This document shows, one piece after another, positions 33,575 through 42,647 of a DNA stretch of 64,000 bases. The notes beneath the pieces are model-generated. The model had not been told where the DNA came from. It made no database searches and saw only the letters and a program-made list of their open reading frames with translations. The stretch's first letter is position 1, and every line of letters starts with the position of its first letter. Position numbers and translations under genes: made by a program. Source of the stretch: Termitidicoccus mucosus (lineage in GTDB: Bacteria; Verrucomicrobiota; Verrucomicrobiia; Opitutales; Opitutaceae); contig NZ_CP109796.1 in NCBI RefSeq assembly GCF_038725785.1, positions 2,480,001-2,544,000 of the forward strand. The letters are read 5' to 3'.

Positions 33575-35947
33575 ATGGCCAGACACAAGACACCGAACAA
33601 TCCCGACGACCAATCCGAGTTGCCGCTCGACAACGCCAACCTCGGCGCACTGTGGGCCGCGTTGAAACGCCCCACGCCCGCCGGCGACACCGGCGCGCCC
33701 GCGAAATCCACCCCGGCGCGCCCCGCCAAGCCGTCATCCGAATCCACCCAAGCCAAACCCGCGCCCGCTCCGGAGCCTGCGGTTCCCGAGCCCGCGGCGT
33801 CCGCGCCAGCCGCCCCCGCCCCGGACGCGCTGCCCGATGGCGCCCCGGCTCCCGAGCCCGCCGCCACCGCGACGGGCGTCACAAGCGACGCCCCCACGGC
33901 TCCCTCCGACGATCCCGCCTCCGCCGGCGCACCGCCCGCCGAACCGCCGCCCGACGGCCCCGCGCCCGCCAAGCTCGAAAACTCCCCCGACGCGCCGCTC
34001 GTCCGGCACTACAAGTCCTGGTTTCTCGAGTATGCCAGCTACGTCATCCTCGACCGCGCCGTCCCGCACATCGACGACGGCCTGAAACCCGTCCAGCGCC
34101 GCATTCTCCACACGCTCTTCGAGATGGACGACGGCCGCTTCAACAAGGTCGCCAACGTCGTCGGCGCCGCCATGCGCTTCCACCCGCACGGCGACGCCTC
34201 CATCGAGGCCGCGCTCGTCGGCATCGCGCAACGCGGCCTGCTCATCGAGCCGCAGGGCAACTTCGGCAATATCCTCACCGGCGACGGCGCCGCCGCCTCG
34301 CGTTACATCGAGGCGCGCCTCACGCCCTTCGCCCGCGAAGTGGTCTTCAACCCGAAGACCACCGTCTGGCAGCTCAGCTACGACGGCCGCGCCCGCGAGC
34401 CCGTCACGCTCCCCGTCAAGTTCCCGCTCGTCCTCGCCGAGGGCGCCGAGGGCATCGCGGTCGGCCTCTCGACCAAGATTCTCCCGCACAACTTCAACGA
34501 CCTCTGCCGCGCCTCCATCAACCTCCTCCTCGAAAAACAGGACGGCAAAAGTCACTATCGCAAGATCTACCCCGATTTTCCCACCGGCGGCATCGCCGAT
34601 TTCTCCGAATACAACGACGGCGAGCGCGGCGGCAAGGTGAAGGTCCGCGCCAAAATCGAGCAGCGCACCAAATACCTCCTCGCCATCACCGAGCTGCCCT
34701 ACGGCGTCACCACGACCTCGCTCATCGAGTCCATCCTCGCCGCCAACGCCAAGGGCAAGATCAAGGTCAAGCACGTGGACGACAACACCGCCGACCAGGT
34801 CGAAATCCTCGTCCACCTCCCGCAGGGCAGCGACCCCGACCAGCTCGTCCAGCAGCTCTACGTCTTCACCGACTGCCAGGTCACCCTCTCGCCCGCCGCC
34901 TGCGTCATCGAGATCGGCGAAAACGGAAACGACAAGCCCGTCTTCACCAGCGTGTCCGACATCCTGCGGCGCGGCACCGACCGCACCCTCGCCCTCCTCA
35001 AGCAGGAACTCGAGATCAAGCTCGGCGAACTCGAGCAGCAGTGGCACTGGGACTCGCTCGTGCGCATCTTCATCGAGGAAAAAATCTACAAGCTCATCGA
35101 AACCTGCAAAACCAAGGAGGCCGCCGACGAGGCCATCCGCAAGGGCCTCCAGCCCTTCCTCAAGCGCCTCCGCCGCGAGGTCACCCACGAAGACATCACC
35201 AAGCTCGGCGACATCCCCATCAAGCGCACCGCCGCCTACAACCGGTTCAAGGCCGACGAGGAAATCAAGTCCATCGAGGCCGGGATCGCCGACGTGAAAA
35301 ACAGCCTCAAGAACCTCATCGCCCACGCGATCAAGTGGTTTGAGATGTTGCAGGAAAAATACGGCAAGGGCCGCAAGCGCCGCACCACCTACGACGAAAT
35401 CGAGCAGATCAGCGCCGCCGAGGTCGTCTCCGCCAACCAGCGCCTCTACGTCAACCGCGAGGAAGGCTTCATCGGGCTCAACTGGCGCCAGCACGAGTTT
35501 GTCACCGAGTGCACCATCCTCGACGACGTGATCTGTTTCATGGCCGACGGCACCATGAAAGTCGTGCGCGTGGCCGACAAGGTCTTCATGGGCCCCGGCA
35601 TCATCCATGTGGCCGTGCTGCCGAAGGATGGCGACACCGCCTTCTACACGATGGTTTATCAGGACAAGAAGACCGGCAAAGCCTTCGCCAAGCGCTTCCA
35701 GGTTGGCGGCGTGACCCGCGAAAAACTCTATTCCCTCGTCGCCAGCGAAGGCTCGAAAGTCGTGTGGTTCGACATCGCGGCCAAGGAAGCCGACATGCCC
35801 GCGAAACTCGACATCGAGCTCAGCGGCCGCTGCTCGGCGCGCAAAAAAGAGTTCACCTTCGACGCCGGCGGCCTCTCCGTGGGCGCGCGCGGCGTGAAAG
35901 GCATCACCGTCACCGAATACCCGGTCAAACGCGTGAAAAAAGGCTGA
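33575..35947 (+). CDS. parC: type IIA topoisomerase A subunit (ParC/GyrA-like) with disordered N-terminal extension
   Basis: The 790-aa protein starts at ATG 33575. The first 140 residues are a Pro/Ala/Glu-rich tail with no fold, followed by the winged-helix breakage domain (SWFLEYASYVILDRAVPHID, FHPHGDASIEAAL) with catalytic Tyr244 in AASRYIEARL, a coiled-coil gate and a short C-terminal domain. It cuts and passes DNA with a ParE/GyrB partner not in this window. The GyrA-box needed for wrapping is not evident, so ParC is more likely than GyrA. At the quinolone-contact positions it has Ala and Ala (HPHGDASIEAA). It diverges from tex. Confidence 0.88.
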   Translation: MARHKTPNNPDDQSELPLDNANLGALWAALKRPTPAGDTGAPAKSTPARPAKPSSESTQAKPAPAPEPAVPEPAASAPAAPAPDALPDGAPAPEPAATATGVTSDAPTAPSDDPASAGAPPAEPPPDGPAPAKLENSPDAPLVRHYKSWFLEYASYVILDRAVPHIDDGLKPVQRRILHTLFEMDDGRFNKVANVVGAAMRFHPHGDASIEAALVGIAQRGLLIEPQGNFGNILTGDGAAASRYIEARLTPFAREVVFNPKTTVWQLSYDGRAREPVTLPVKFPLVLAEGAEGIAVGLSTKILPHNFNDLCRASINLLLEKQDGKSHYRKIYPDFPTGGIADFSEYNDGERGGKVKVRAKIEQRTKYLLAITELPYGVTTTSLIESILAANAKGKIKVKHVDDNTADQVEILVHLPQGSDPDQLVQQLYVFTDCQVTLSPAACVIEIGENGNDKPVFTSVSDILRRGTDRTLALLKQELEIKLGELEQQWHWDSLVRIFIEEKIYKLIETCKTKEAADEAIRKGLQPFLKRLRREVTHEDITKLGDIPIKRTAAYNRFKADEEIKSIEAGIADVKNSLKNLIAHAIKWFEMLQEKYGKGRKRRTTYDEIEQISAAEVVSANQRLYVNREEGFIGLNWRQHEFVTECTILDDVICFMADGTMKVVRVADKVFMGPGIIHVAVLPKDGDTAFYTMVYQDKKTGKAFAKRFQVGGVTREKLYSLVASEGSKVVWFDIAAKEADMPAKLDIELSGRCSARKKEFTFDAGGLSVGARGVKGITVTEYPVKRVKKG

Positions 35948-36005
35948 CCCACGGGGTGAAAAATCCGTGCCTCGTTATATAGTTCATCGCTATTTTGAAT
36001 GGCTG

Positions 36006-36172
36006 TTTTTCACACAAAGGCACAAAGGCGCAAAGTCCGGAGCGAAGCGACAGGTCTGACAAGACAGCAAAAGGGCATTCTACTGAAATCATCAATTCAT
36101 TGAAATTCATAGAAATAAAAATCTTTTTATGATTTCTCCGTCCTTTGCGCCTCTGTGTCTTTGTGTGAAAAA
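36006..36172. repeat. 30-bp inverted repeat, CACAAAGGCACAAAGG family
   Basis: Arms 36006-36035 (TTTTTCACACAAAGGCAC...) and 36143-36172 match at 28 of 30 positions around a 107-bp AT-rich centre. Similar wording occurs at 17577-17630 and 56659-56813. Confidence 0.88.
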
Positions 36173-36229
36173 TATGCTTTTCAGACATCGAAAATAGCGA
36201 CGAACCACGAATGAAAATACACCGTCAGT

Positions 36230-36306
36230 GGTAGGGCGAGGCGTCCCGCCGAGCCGCCCCCGCGACATGACGCCCAACACGGCTCGGCGGGACGCCTCGC
36301 CCTACC
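36230..36306. repeat. perfect 27-bp inverted repeat, GTAGGGCGAGGCGTCC family
   Basis: Arms 36230-36256 (GGTAGGGCGAGGCGTCCCGC...) and 36280-36306 are fully complementary with a 23-nt loop. The same arm sequence occurs at 53609-53667 and, diverged, at 154-210. Confidence 0.93.
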
Positions 36307-36340
36307 TGAAGGGCAATCTTGTTCGCAAATGGTATGAGGT

Positions 36341-38863
36341 CTATTTTTCCGCCCTCAAGGTCAGCAAATGCACCGCCGGGCCGGGGAGAAAGGGCGTGGC
36401 CCGGCCGCGCACCCAGTCCTCGTGCCCAGCACGGTAAAACGGCGACAGCGGGTGCCCGCTCTGGCCGCCGGGCATATGAAAAATTCCCTCACTCTCCCGT
36501 CCGGGCGCGACGACGAAACGCTCCGACGCGCCGTGCGCGGGCGATTGCAGGCGGGGCACGTCGGCGTCGCCGGGGAGCGGGTCGGCGGGCATGTTCAGCC
36601 AGCCGCCCAGAAGCCCGAACAATACCCCGCCCAGCGGATGGTGGATGCGGCTGGTGTTGAATTCGCCCCATTTGGCCGTGTCGGGCTCAAACCCCGCGGC
36701 CTTGATGTCGCGGCTCACATCATCCGCCGCGGCAAAAAGAAGCTCGTCCCAGGATTCGTATTCGGGGGCGAGCAAGTGCGCAGGACGTTTTTCCAACAGC
36801 TCCCACAATCCGGGCTCGTAGTTGAACAACGTGCAGTCGAAATCCGGATACCGCGACCGGCAGCGCGCGAAGATGGGCGAGAGCGCGCGGGCGGCGACAT
36901 GCTCGCGGAAGCGGCTCACGATGGTGTAGGAAACCGAGTCAACGGAGGCGCGGGCGGTCCATTTTTCCCTGGCCAGCGCGCGGCCCAGCATCACGCGGCT
37001 CTCGTGCGGCGTTTCGGAGGCGGCGTCGGCGTCGAGCGCCCCGAGAAGCAGCCCGCGCCAGCGGTCCAGATGAGGGGCGCGGTCGTCCAGCGCGACGGCG
37101 AGCAGGTCGCCCGGCGTCGCCGCCCCCGCGATGTCTGTCATCAGATTTTGGATACGGTCGCCGCGCAGCCCGGTGTAGATGCCGCCGTCGCCGAGAAGCG
37201 CGAGCGTGTCGCCGCCGAAGAGCCGCTGGTTCGCGCTGGAGAGCCGGCCGCCGGGGGGATTGACGACGGCGGGGACCTTTTCGGGCGGCACCAGCCCGTC
37301 CCAGCGCCGGTCACCGTAGGCCCAGGTGGCGGGGAAACGCCCGTCGAAGCCGACGCGGTTCGGCAGCCGCCCGCAAATCGTCCAACCGATGGAGCCGGTG
37401 GAATCGGCGACGAGGAAATTTTGCGCGGGTATGCCGGAACGCCGGGCGATGTCGACGGCCTCGGCGACGCTGGCGGCATCCTCCAGCCCGAGCACCTCGA
37501 GGTCGATCGCGCCGGGCTCGCGCATCACCCATTTGAAGGAGAGACGCTGTTTTTTGTAGTTCTCGCCGATCACGGGCCCCCATTCCGAGGTCTGGAATTT
37601 GAACGTCACCACGCCGCCGCCGCGCACGCGGATGGCCTCGGTGTGGTCCTCCAGCCGCACGATCTCGCGTCCGCTCGAATAGTAGTCGGGCGTGACCTCC
37701 ACCGGCGTGAGCACGACGATGTCGCTGGTGTCGGCCAGGCTGTTGGTGAATCCCCACGCGATGCGGCCGTTGCTGCCGGCCACGAGCGCAGGCAGGCCGG
37801 GCAGCGTCACGCCGGCGAGGTCGCGCGGCGAGCCGTCGGCCGCCGTCCAAAGCATGCGGGCGCGATACCAGATGTTCGGCACGCGCAGCGCGAGGTGCAT
37901 GTCGTTTTCCAGCATGGCGGCGCCGGACGCGGTGAGCGTGCCGGAAAGCGCCATGTTGTTTGAGCCGGCGGGAAGAGGAGCGCGAACGGGAGAAACAGGA
38001 GCGCGGACATTCCTGTCCGCGAAAACGGGGGCGGGAAAATCGCGGGCAGGTTCCGAGCGAAGCGACATGCCCGCTATGCCCGCGCTCCTTTGGGTTGCCC
38101 CGCCGCCGGCCCGGTCCCGGCGCAAATTGAGATGTCGCGCCTCCGGCATGGCGGGGAGCGGCGCGGCGGTGCCGTCGAGCGCGGCGTCATTGGGCGCGAC
38201 GAGCGGGGCGAAGAAATTCACGACGCGCTCGTGCAGCAGATCGCGGGCCGTCATCAGCGAGAGTTCGTAGCGCGCGTCGGGATGCTGAAGGTCAACGGCC
38301 ATCGCGCAGATGACGAGCACGCAGTCCTCCGGCAGCCACGGCGCGGGTTGGGCGCGGAGCAGCAGATACTCGGGTGGCCGGGCGCCGAGACCGGCGAGGC
38401 CGGCGTTGACGCCGCCGGCATAGGCGTCGATGAGGGCGCGGCGCGCGGCGGGCAGCGCGCCGTAAACTTCGCGGGCGTGCGCGCGGAGCCGGTGGATGCG
38501 CATGGCCTTGTCGGCCTCGACGGCGCGTTTGCCGAAAAGCTCCGCGAGTTCGCCGGCCGGGCGGCGGCGCAGCAAATCCATCTGGAAAAACCGGTCCTGC
38601 GCATGCAGAAAGCCGAGGGCGCGCGCCGCGTCGGCCCGGTTCGCCGCGCGGATGGTGGGCACGCCGAGGGCGTCGCGCTCGACGGCGACAGCCGTCTGGA
38701 GCCCGGTCACCGCGGCCTCGCCGTCGAGTTGCGGCAGGCTGGCTTTCGCGCGCGAGTAGAGCCACGCGGCGAATACGGCGACGAACAGCGCCAGGATGGC
38801 GGCGGCGATGCAGGCATTGCGAAGCGCGCGGCGTTTGCGGGGACGTCGGACATTGGCGGGCAT
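36341..38863 (-). CDS. penicillin acylase family (Ntn-hydrolase) protein
   Basis: ATG 38863 gives 840 aa with an N-terminal membrane/signal segment (ACIAAAILALFVAVFAAWL). The alpha-chain (about residues 40-250) has ARALGFLHAQDRFFQMDLLRR; the beta-chain starts at Ser301 in AGSNNMALSG, the autocatalytic N-terminal nucleophile. GSNGRIAWGFTNSLADTSDI is a further family block. The family splits amide bonds in acyl-homoserine lactones, beta-lactams and related amides; substrate is unknown here. Residues about 259-290, in the spacer just ahead of Ser301, come from a palindromic element shared with tex. It follows the gluconokinase fusion by 32 bp. Confidence 0.9.
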   Translation of the reverse strand: MPANVRRPRKRRALRNACIAAAILALFVAVFAAWLYSRAKASLPQLDGEAAVTGLQTAVAVERDALGVPTIRAANRADAARALGFLHAQDRFFQMDLLRRRPAGELAELFGKRAVEADKAMRIHRLRAHAREVYGALPAARRALIDAYAGGVNAGLAGLGARPPEYLLLRAQPAPWLPEDCVLVICAMAVDLQHPDARYELSLMTARDLLHERVVNFFAPLVAPNDAALDGTAAPLPAMPEARHLNLRRDRAGGGATQRSAGIAGMSLRSEPARDFPAPVFADRNVRAPVSPVRAPLPAGSNNMALSGTLTASGAAMLENDMHLALRVPNIWYRARMLWTAADGSPRDLAGVTLPGLPALVAGSNGRIAWGFTNSLADTSDIVVLTPVEVTPDYYSSGREIVRLEDHTEAIRVRGGGVVTFKFQTSEWGPVIGENYKKQRLSFKWVMREPGAIDLEVLGLEDAASVAEAVDIARRSGIPAQNFLVADSTGSIGWTICGRLPNRVGFDGRFPATWAYGDRRWDGLVPPEKVPAVVNPPGGRLSSANQRLFGGDTLALLGDGGIYTGLRGDRIQNLMTDIAGAATPGDLLAVALDDRAPHLDRWRGLLLGALDADAASETPHESRVMLGRALAREKWTARASVDSVSYTIVSRFREHVAARALSPIFARCRSRYPDFDCTLFNYEPGLWELLEKRPAHLLAPEYESWDELLFAAADDVSRDIKAAGFEPDTAKWGEFNTSRIHHPLGGVLFGLLGGWLNMPADPLPGDADVPRLQSPAHGASERFVVAPGRESEGIFHMPGGQSGHPLSPFYRAGHEDWVRGRATPFLPGPAVHLLTLRAEK
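37996..38088 (-). repeat. in-frame palindromic element, copy 2 (inside penicillin acylase)
   Basis: The 93-bp element has the same 8-bp ends AGGAGCGC/GCGCTCCT as copy 1 in tex, the same strand and the same reading frame (SLRSEPARDF shared), with 15 extra bases in the centre. Both lengths are multiples of three. It lies in the spacer between the two chains, a part normally removed in processing. Confidence 0.9.
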
Positions 38864-38895
38864 GGCGGAATGTTGGGTGCTTGCGGCGGGAATAA

Positions 38896-39879
38896 TCAAG
38901 CGCCCAGACGGAGGCGGATCTCGGCGGTGATCTCCGCGACCGTGCGGGCGGCGTCGATTATGTCAGCCTCGCCCGGCGCCGGTTCCTCCAGGGCGGCAAA
39001 CTGGCTGTCGAGCATGTCGGTTTTCATAAAATGATCACGACGCGCAAGGAGCCGCCGGCGGAGCAACCCGGGCTCGCCCTTCAAAAAGACAAACCTCACG
39101 CGGGCGCGGGTTTCGTCAGACGGGCCGGCGGGAACCAGCGCGGCGCGGTAGGCGGCGCGCAGCGCGGAGCACGCAAACACCGTGCTTTCGCCGTCGCGCA
39201 GGCACTCGGCGATGCGCGCGCGGATCGCGGCCAGCCACGGCTCGCGGTCGGCGTCGTCGAGCGGGATGCCGGCGGACATTTTGGCGATGCTGGCCGGGGA
39301 ATGAAACGCGTCGGCGTCCTCGAAATACCAGCCGAGCGCATCGGCCAGCGCGCGGCCGACGGTGGTTTTTCCGCAGCCGGCGACGCCGGTCAGCACGACG
39401 ATCTTCGCGAGGCGATATTCCCACGGCCGCGTGCGGGCCGGGTCGCGGCCTTCGTCGTAGTCGATGAAATCGAACATGGTCATGACCGGCTTGTCCGTCA
39501 GGCCGGCGTCCGCCACGCGCTCGCGCACGCGGGACACGCGGTCGTCGCGCCAGCCGCGTTTGATCATGAAGTCATTCCACATGGCCAGGTCCCCGTCGCT
39601 GCGCGGCGAGGCGGCGCTGTTGCGCGCCCAGTCGAGAAGCGCCTCGTCGGAAGGCGCGCCGGGCGCGAGCGCGCGGGCGGCGAGGTCGGCGTGGCGCACG
39701 CCGAGGAAGCGGCAGCAGGCGGTGTCGAACTTGAGCGGGAGCGAGTCGCCGAAGCTGGCGACGTAGTCGGGCGGGAGTTTTCCGGCGGCGTGCAGGCGGA
39801 TCTTGTCGAGCATGCGTCCGAAATAAACCAGCCCGCCCACCTTGGCGTAGGGACTGCGGAGACCGGGAATGCGTGGCAT
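38896..39879 (-). CDS. DUF5069 domain fused to gluconokinase
   Basis: ATG 39879 (MPRIPGLRSPYAK) gives 327 aa. Residues 1-145 form a DUF5069 domain (VYFGRMLDKIRLHAAGKLPPD, FDTACCRFLGV), a small helical family common in Verrucomicrobia. From about residue 158 follows a GntK-type kinase: Walker A GVAGCGKTTVGRAL, DADAFHSPASIAKMSAGIPL and the FLKGEPGLLRRRLLARRDHF block. The kinase would phosphorylate gluconate to 6-phosphogluconate, feeding the KDPG aldolase route. The fusion of these two domains is unusual. It sits between the copper ATPase and penicillin acylase genes in one direction. Confidence 0.85.
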   Translation of the reverse strand: MPRIPGLRSPYAKVGGLVYFGRMLDKIRLHAAGKLPPDYVASFGDSLPLKFDTACCRFLGVRHADLAARALAPGAPSDEALLDWARNSAASPRSDGDLAMWNDFMIKRGWRDDRVSRVRERVADAGLTDKPVMTMFDFIDYDEGRDPARTRPWEYRLAKIVVLTGVAGCGKTTVGRALADALGWYFEDADAFHSPASIAKMSAGIPLDDADREPWLAAIRARIAECLRDGESTVFACSALRAAYRAALVPAGPSDETRARVRFVFLKGEPGLLRRRLLARRDHFMKTDMLDSQFAALEEPAPGEADIIDAARTVAEITAEIRLRLGA

Positions 39880-39985
39880 GTGGAAATCGGGTTCCCGCCA
39901 TGTATGGGTTTTCCGCGGCGCGCAGGCAAGCCGCGCGGCGTTTTTTGAGACGGCGCGGAGCACTGGCGACGATGGCACACGCACG

Positions 39986-42475
39986 CTAGGGAGATCGGTT
40001 TTCTGAAGTCCGCCTCATCGCCGCGCCGATAATCGCCAGCGTGGAGAGCGAACTGGCCGGCATCAGCACCGCGGCGAGAAGCGGGCTCATGTGGCCCGCC
40101 AGGGCCAGGCTGACGGCGGTGATGTTGTAGGAAACGGAAAACACCAGCAGCCACGTCTGCGCGCGCCGCCGCGCGTCGTTTACCTCAAACAAGGCCCGGA
40201 TGCCGCCGATGCCCCGGCCGAGGTAATAAAAATCCGCCTTCTGCTCCAGCACGCCGCGATGCACCACGGGCGTGCCGCGGCAAAGCGCCTGGTCAAACGC
40301 GAGGCTGTCGTTTGCCCCGTCGCCAAGCATGAGCGCGCCGGCGTCCTTGTTTTCGGCGATCCATCCCGCTTTCGCGTCGGGCGACAGCCCCCCGTGCGCC
40401 GCGTCTCCGGCGAGGCCCAGCCCGGCGGCGAGCGCAGCGACCTTGGAGGGATGATCGCCGCTAAGAATGGCGATGCGCAGGCCGCGGGACTGGAGGGCGC
40501 GGATTTCATCGCGGGCGTCGTCGCGCGGCTTGTCGGCAAAATAAAAACGCGCCGCCACGCGGCCCCCGCACGCGAGGATGGTGGCGGAATCCGCCGCCTG
40601 TCCGCCGGCGGACGACGCGCCGTCCGGAGCGCCCGCCTCCACGCCGTCCTCGCGCCCGAGGAACCACCCGCCCGCGCGCACGCCGCGCCCGATCTCCTCG
40701 CTCACCTCCGCGTCGAGCGCGGCGCTCCAGCCGCGCAGCAGCATCGCTTCGTGCAGGCAGCGCGAGACCGGGTGCTGGTTGTCGCGCGCGAGGGCGAGGA
40801 GGGCGCGGCGCGCCTCCGCGTCGAGCGTGTCGAGCGCGCCGGGATTGAGCAGCACGGGGGTCTCAAGCGTGAGCGTGCCGGTCTTGTCGAAAATGATCGC
40901 GCCGATCCTTGCGATGCGCGGCCACAAATCGGCGACTCGCACAAACACGCCGCGCCGCCGCAACGCCACCGCCGCCATCTCGTCGGCCAGCGGAAACGAC
41001 AGCCCGATCGCGCACGGGCACGACACGACCAGCACGGCGATCACCACCGCGCCGGTCGCAAACGGGTCGCCGCTGCGCAGCCACCAGACGATCCCGCCCA
41101 GCAGGGAAAGCACCAGGATCCCCGCGAGGTAGCCGGTGACGATGCGCTCGAAAAACCGGTTGCGGAACTCCGCGCGCTCCGCCGGGCGCAGCAGCCGCTC
41201 CAGCAACGAATCGCGCCAGTCCTGCGCCGCGCGCAACTCGAGCGGGGCGCGGCCCAGATTGGCCGCCCCGGCCGGCACGACCTGCCCGGCGCGGAATTCG
41301 CGCGGCTCCGCCTCGCCGTTGATCCATGCCAGGCTGGCCGACGCGAGCGGAGAGAGCAGGCGGGCGTTGACCGGCACCGTCTGCCCCGCGCCGACCGTGA
41401 AAACCTGCCCGGCACGGAGGCTCGACGGCGGGCGGTCCGATTCGCCGCCGTCCGCGTCGCGCACGCGGACGCGCGGCGGCGCGGGCTGCCGCCCGAGCAG
41501 GCGGCGGCGGTTGCGCTCCACCGCGGCGACCTGCGCCCAGCGCCCGACGAGCATCAGTAGTATAAAAGTGGATACAAAATCGAAATAGACAAAACGCTCC
41601 TCGCCCAGCAGCCACCCGGCAAGCGAGCCGGCATACGCGCCCGCCACCCCGAGCGCGATCGGCAGGTCGATGCTCATCACGCCCGCGGCGAGCGAACGGA
41701 CGGCGCGGCTGATGAAGTAGCCGCCGCCCGCGAGCAGGCTCAGCGTGCCGAGCACCATCGCCAGCGTGCCGAACAGCCGCGCATAGGCGAAAGAGTCGTC
41801 CATGCCGAAATACACGGGCAGCGAGAACAGCATCGTGTTCATTGCGATGGCCGCGCACACGCCGATGCGCCGCACAAGCGGGCGGGCGGCATCGGGATTG
41901 GCGGCGGCGTCATCCGCGCGCTCCCCGGAGGCCGGCGCGACGAGGTAGTTGAAAGATTGCAGCGTGCGGGCAAACGCCGTCGCGTCGAAACGTGGCCCGC
42001 GTTTGCCCGGCCGCCCGGCGCCGCCCGTGCCGGATGCCTCCGCGGCGGGCGGCTCCCATTTCAGGCGCATCTGTCCGGCGGGCGCGTTGATCTCGATGCG
42101 GCCCGCGCCGGGCTGACGGTGGAAAAGCCGGTCGATCAGCCACACGCAACCCGCGCACGAAATGCCTTGCACATCGAGGGCGAGTTCGGGCGCGTGGCCC
42201 CCGCGGGCGGCGTCCTGCTCGGCCTCCGCCTGCGCCGCGGCCAGCCAGTCGTAATCGCGGACGGGCAGCAGCGCGGTGTCGGCCGGCGCGGTCACGTCGT
42301 CCTTCAACTCATAATACGACTGCAATCCCTGCTCGTGGATCAACCGGTAAACATAGGCGCAACCCGCGCAGCAAAACCCGGACTCCCCCGGAGCCGGCGC
42401 GCCGCAATGCCGGCAGCGCGGCGCGGTACGGACGGGAGGGGCGGGAGGTGACGATGCGGCAAGGGGCAGGGTCAT
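39986..42475 (-). CDS. heavy-metal P1B-type ATPase, CcoI/FixI-like copper transporter
   Basis: The 829-aa protein has an N-terminal cysteine cluster (CRHCGAPAPGESGFCCAGC), an HMA domain with GISCAGCVWLI, eight membrane helices with the SCPCAIGLSFPLA ion motif, the phosphorylation site DKTGTLT and the hinge GDGANDSLAF. The two-part N-terminus is typical of CcoI/FixI ATPases that move copper out of the cytoplasm for cbb3-type oxidase assembly. The SafE-like gene upstream fits that role, though no cco structural gene is in the window. A 36-bp perfect hairpin separates it from that gene. Confidence 0.9.
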   Translation of the reverse strand: MTLPLAASSPPAPPVRTAPRCRHCGAPAPGESGFCCAGCAYVYRLIHEQGLQSYYELKDDVTAPADTALLPVRDYDWLAAAQAEAEQDAARGGHAPELALDVQGISCAGCVWLIDRLFHRQPGAGRIEINAPAGQMRLKWEPPAAEASGTGGAGRPGKRGPRFDATAFARTLQSFNYLVAPASGERADDAAANPDAARPLVRRIGVCAAIAMNTMLFSLPVYFGMDDSFAYARLFGTLAMVLGTLSLLAGGGYFISRAVRSLAAGVMSIDLPIALGVAGAYAGSLAGWLLGEERFVYFDFVSTFILLMLVGRWAQVAAVERNRRRLLGRQPAPPRVRVRDADGGESDRPPSSLRAGQVFTVGAGQTVPVNARLLSPLASASLAWINGEAEPREFRAGQVVPAGAANLGRAPLELRAAQDWRDSLLERLLRPAERAEFRNRFFERIVTGYLAGILVLSLLGGIVWWLRSGDPFATGAVVIAVLVVSCPCAIGLSFPLADEMAAVALRRRGVFVRVADLWPRIARIGAIIFDKTGTLTLETPVLLNPGALDTLDAEARRALLALARDNQHPVSRCLHEAMLLRGWSAALDAEVSEEIGRGVRAGGWFLGREDGVEAGAPDGASSAGGQAADSATILACGGRVAARFYFADKPRDDARDEIRALQSRGLRIAILSGDHPSKVAALAAGLGLAGDAAHGGLSPDAKAGWIAENKDAGALMLGDGANDSLAFDQALCRGTPVVHRGVLEQKADFYYLGRGIGGIRALFEVNDARRRAQTWLLVFSVSYNITAVSLALAGHMSPLLAAVLMPASSLSTLAIIGAAMRRTSENRSP

Positions 42476-42511
42476 GTCTGGATGTGGCTTAAAGAGATGT
42501 CAGGCATTGTT

Positions 42512-42601
42512 TCTTTCTCTTTCCTCTTTATCTTTATTCTTTCTCCCAACGCATTCCGGTGGATGGGGAGAAAGAATAAAGATAAAGAGGAAAGAGAAAG
42601 A
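42512..42601. repeat. perfect 36-bp polypyrimidine/polypurine hairpin
   Basis: Arms 42512-42547 and 42566-42601 are complementary at all 36 positions with an 18-nt loop. One strand is nearly all C/T (TCTTTCTCTTTCCTCTTTAT). It lies between the SafE-like gene and the copper ATPase, so it would be inside their shared transcript. Related words occur at 50058-50119 and 50470-50600. Confidence 0.95.
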
Positions 42602-42647
42602 TTCCTTGGGGGAATGGCATCATGATTTCCGGCTGTGTCCTTGCGCC

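Larger units (their letters stand above)
35948..36340. other. repeat-filled intergenic region between convergent genes
   Basis: This 393-bp gap carries the inverted repeats 36006-36172 and 36230-36306, both listed separately, and no supported gene. GC is lower than in flanking genes, especially around 36090-36130. Confidence 0.7.

Noticed and set aside
33734-35608. Long minus-strand open frame (624 codons) opposite the topoisomerase gene
   Set aside because: It is the antisense shadow of a GC-rich gene; its sequence is Asp/Val/Gly-rich low complexity, while the plus strand has clear topoisomerase motifs.
36230-36306. Possible CRISPR unit
   Set aside because: Copies are single, far apart and palindromic; there is no regular spacing, spacer series or cas gene.
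39929-39947. GC-rich stretch followed by TTTTTT as terminator
   Set aside because: The arms do not pair well, and no plus-strand gene would be ended by it.
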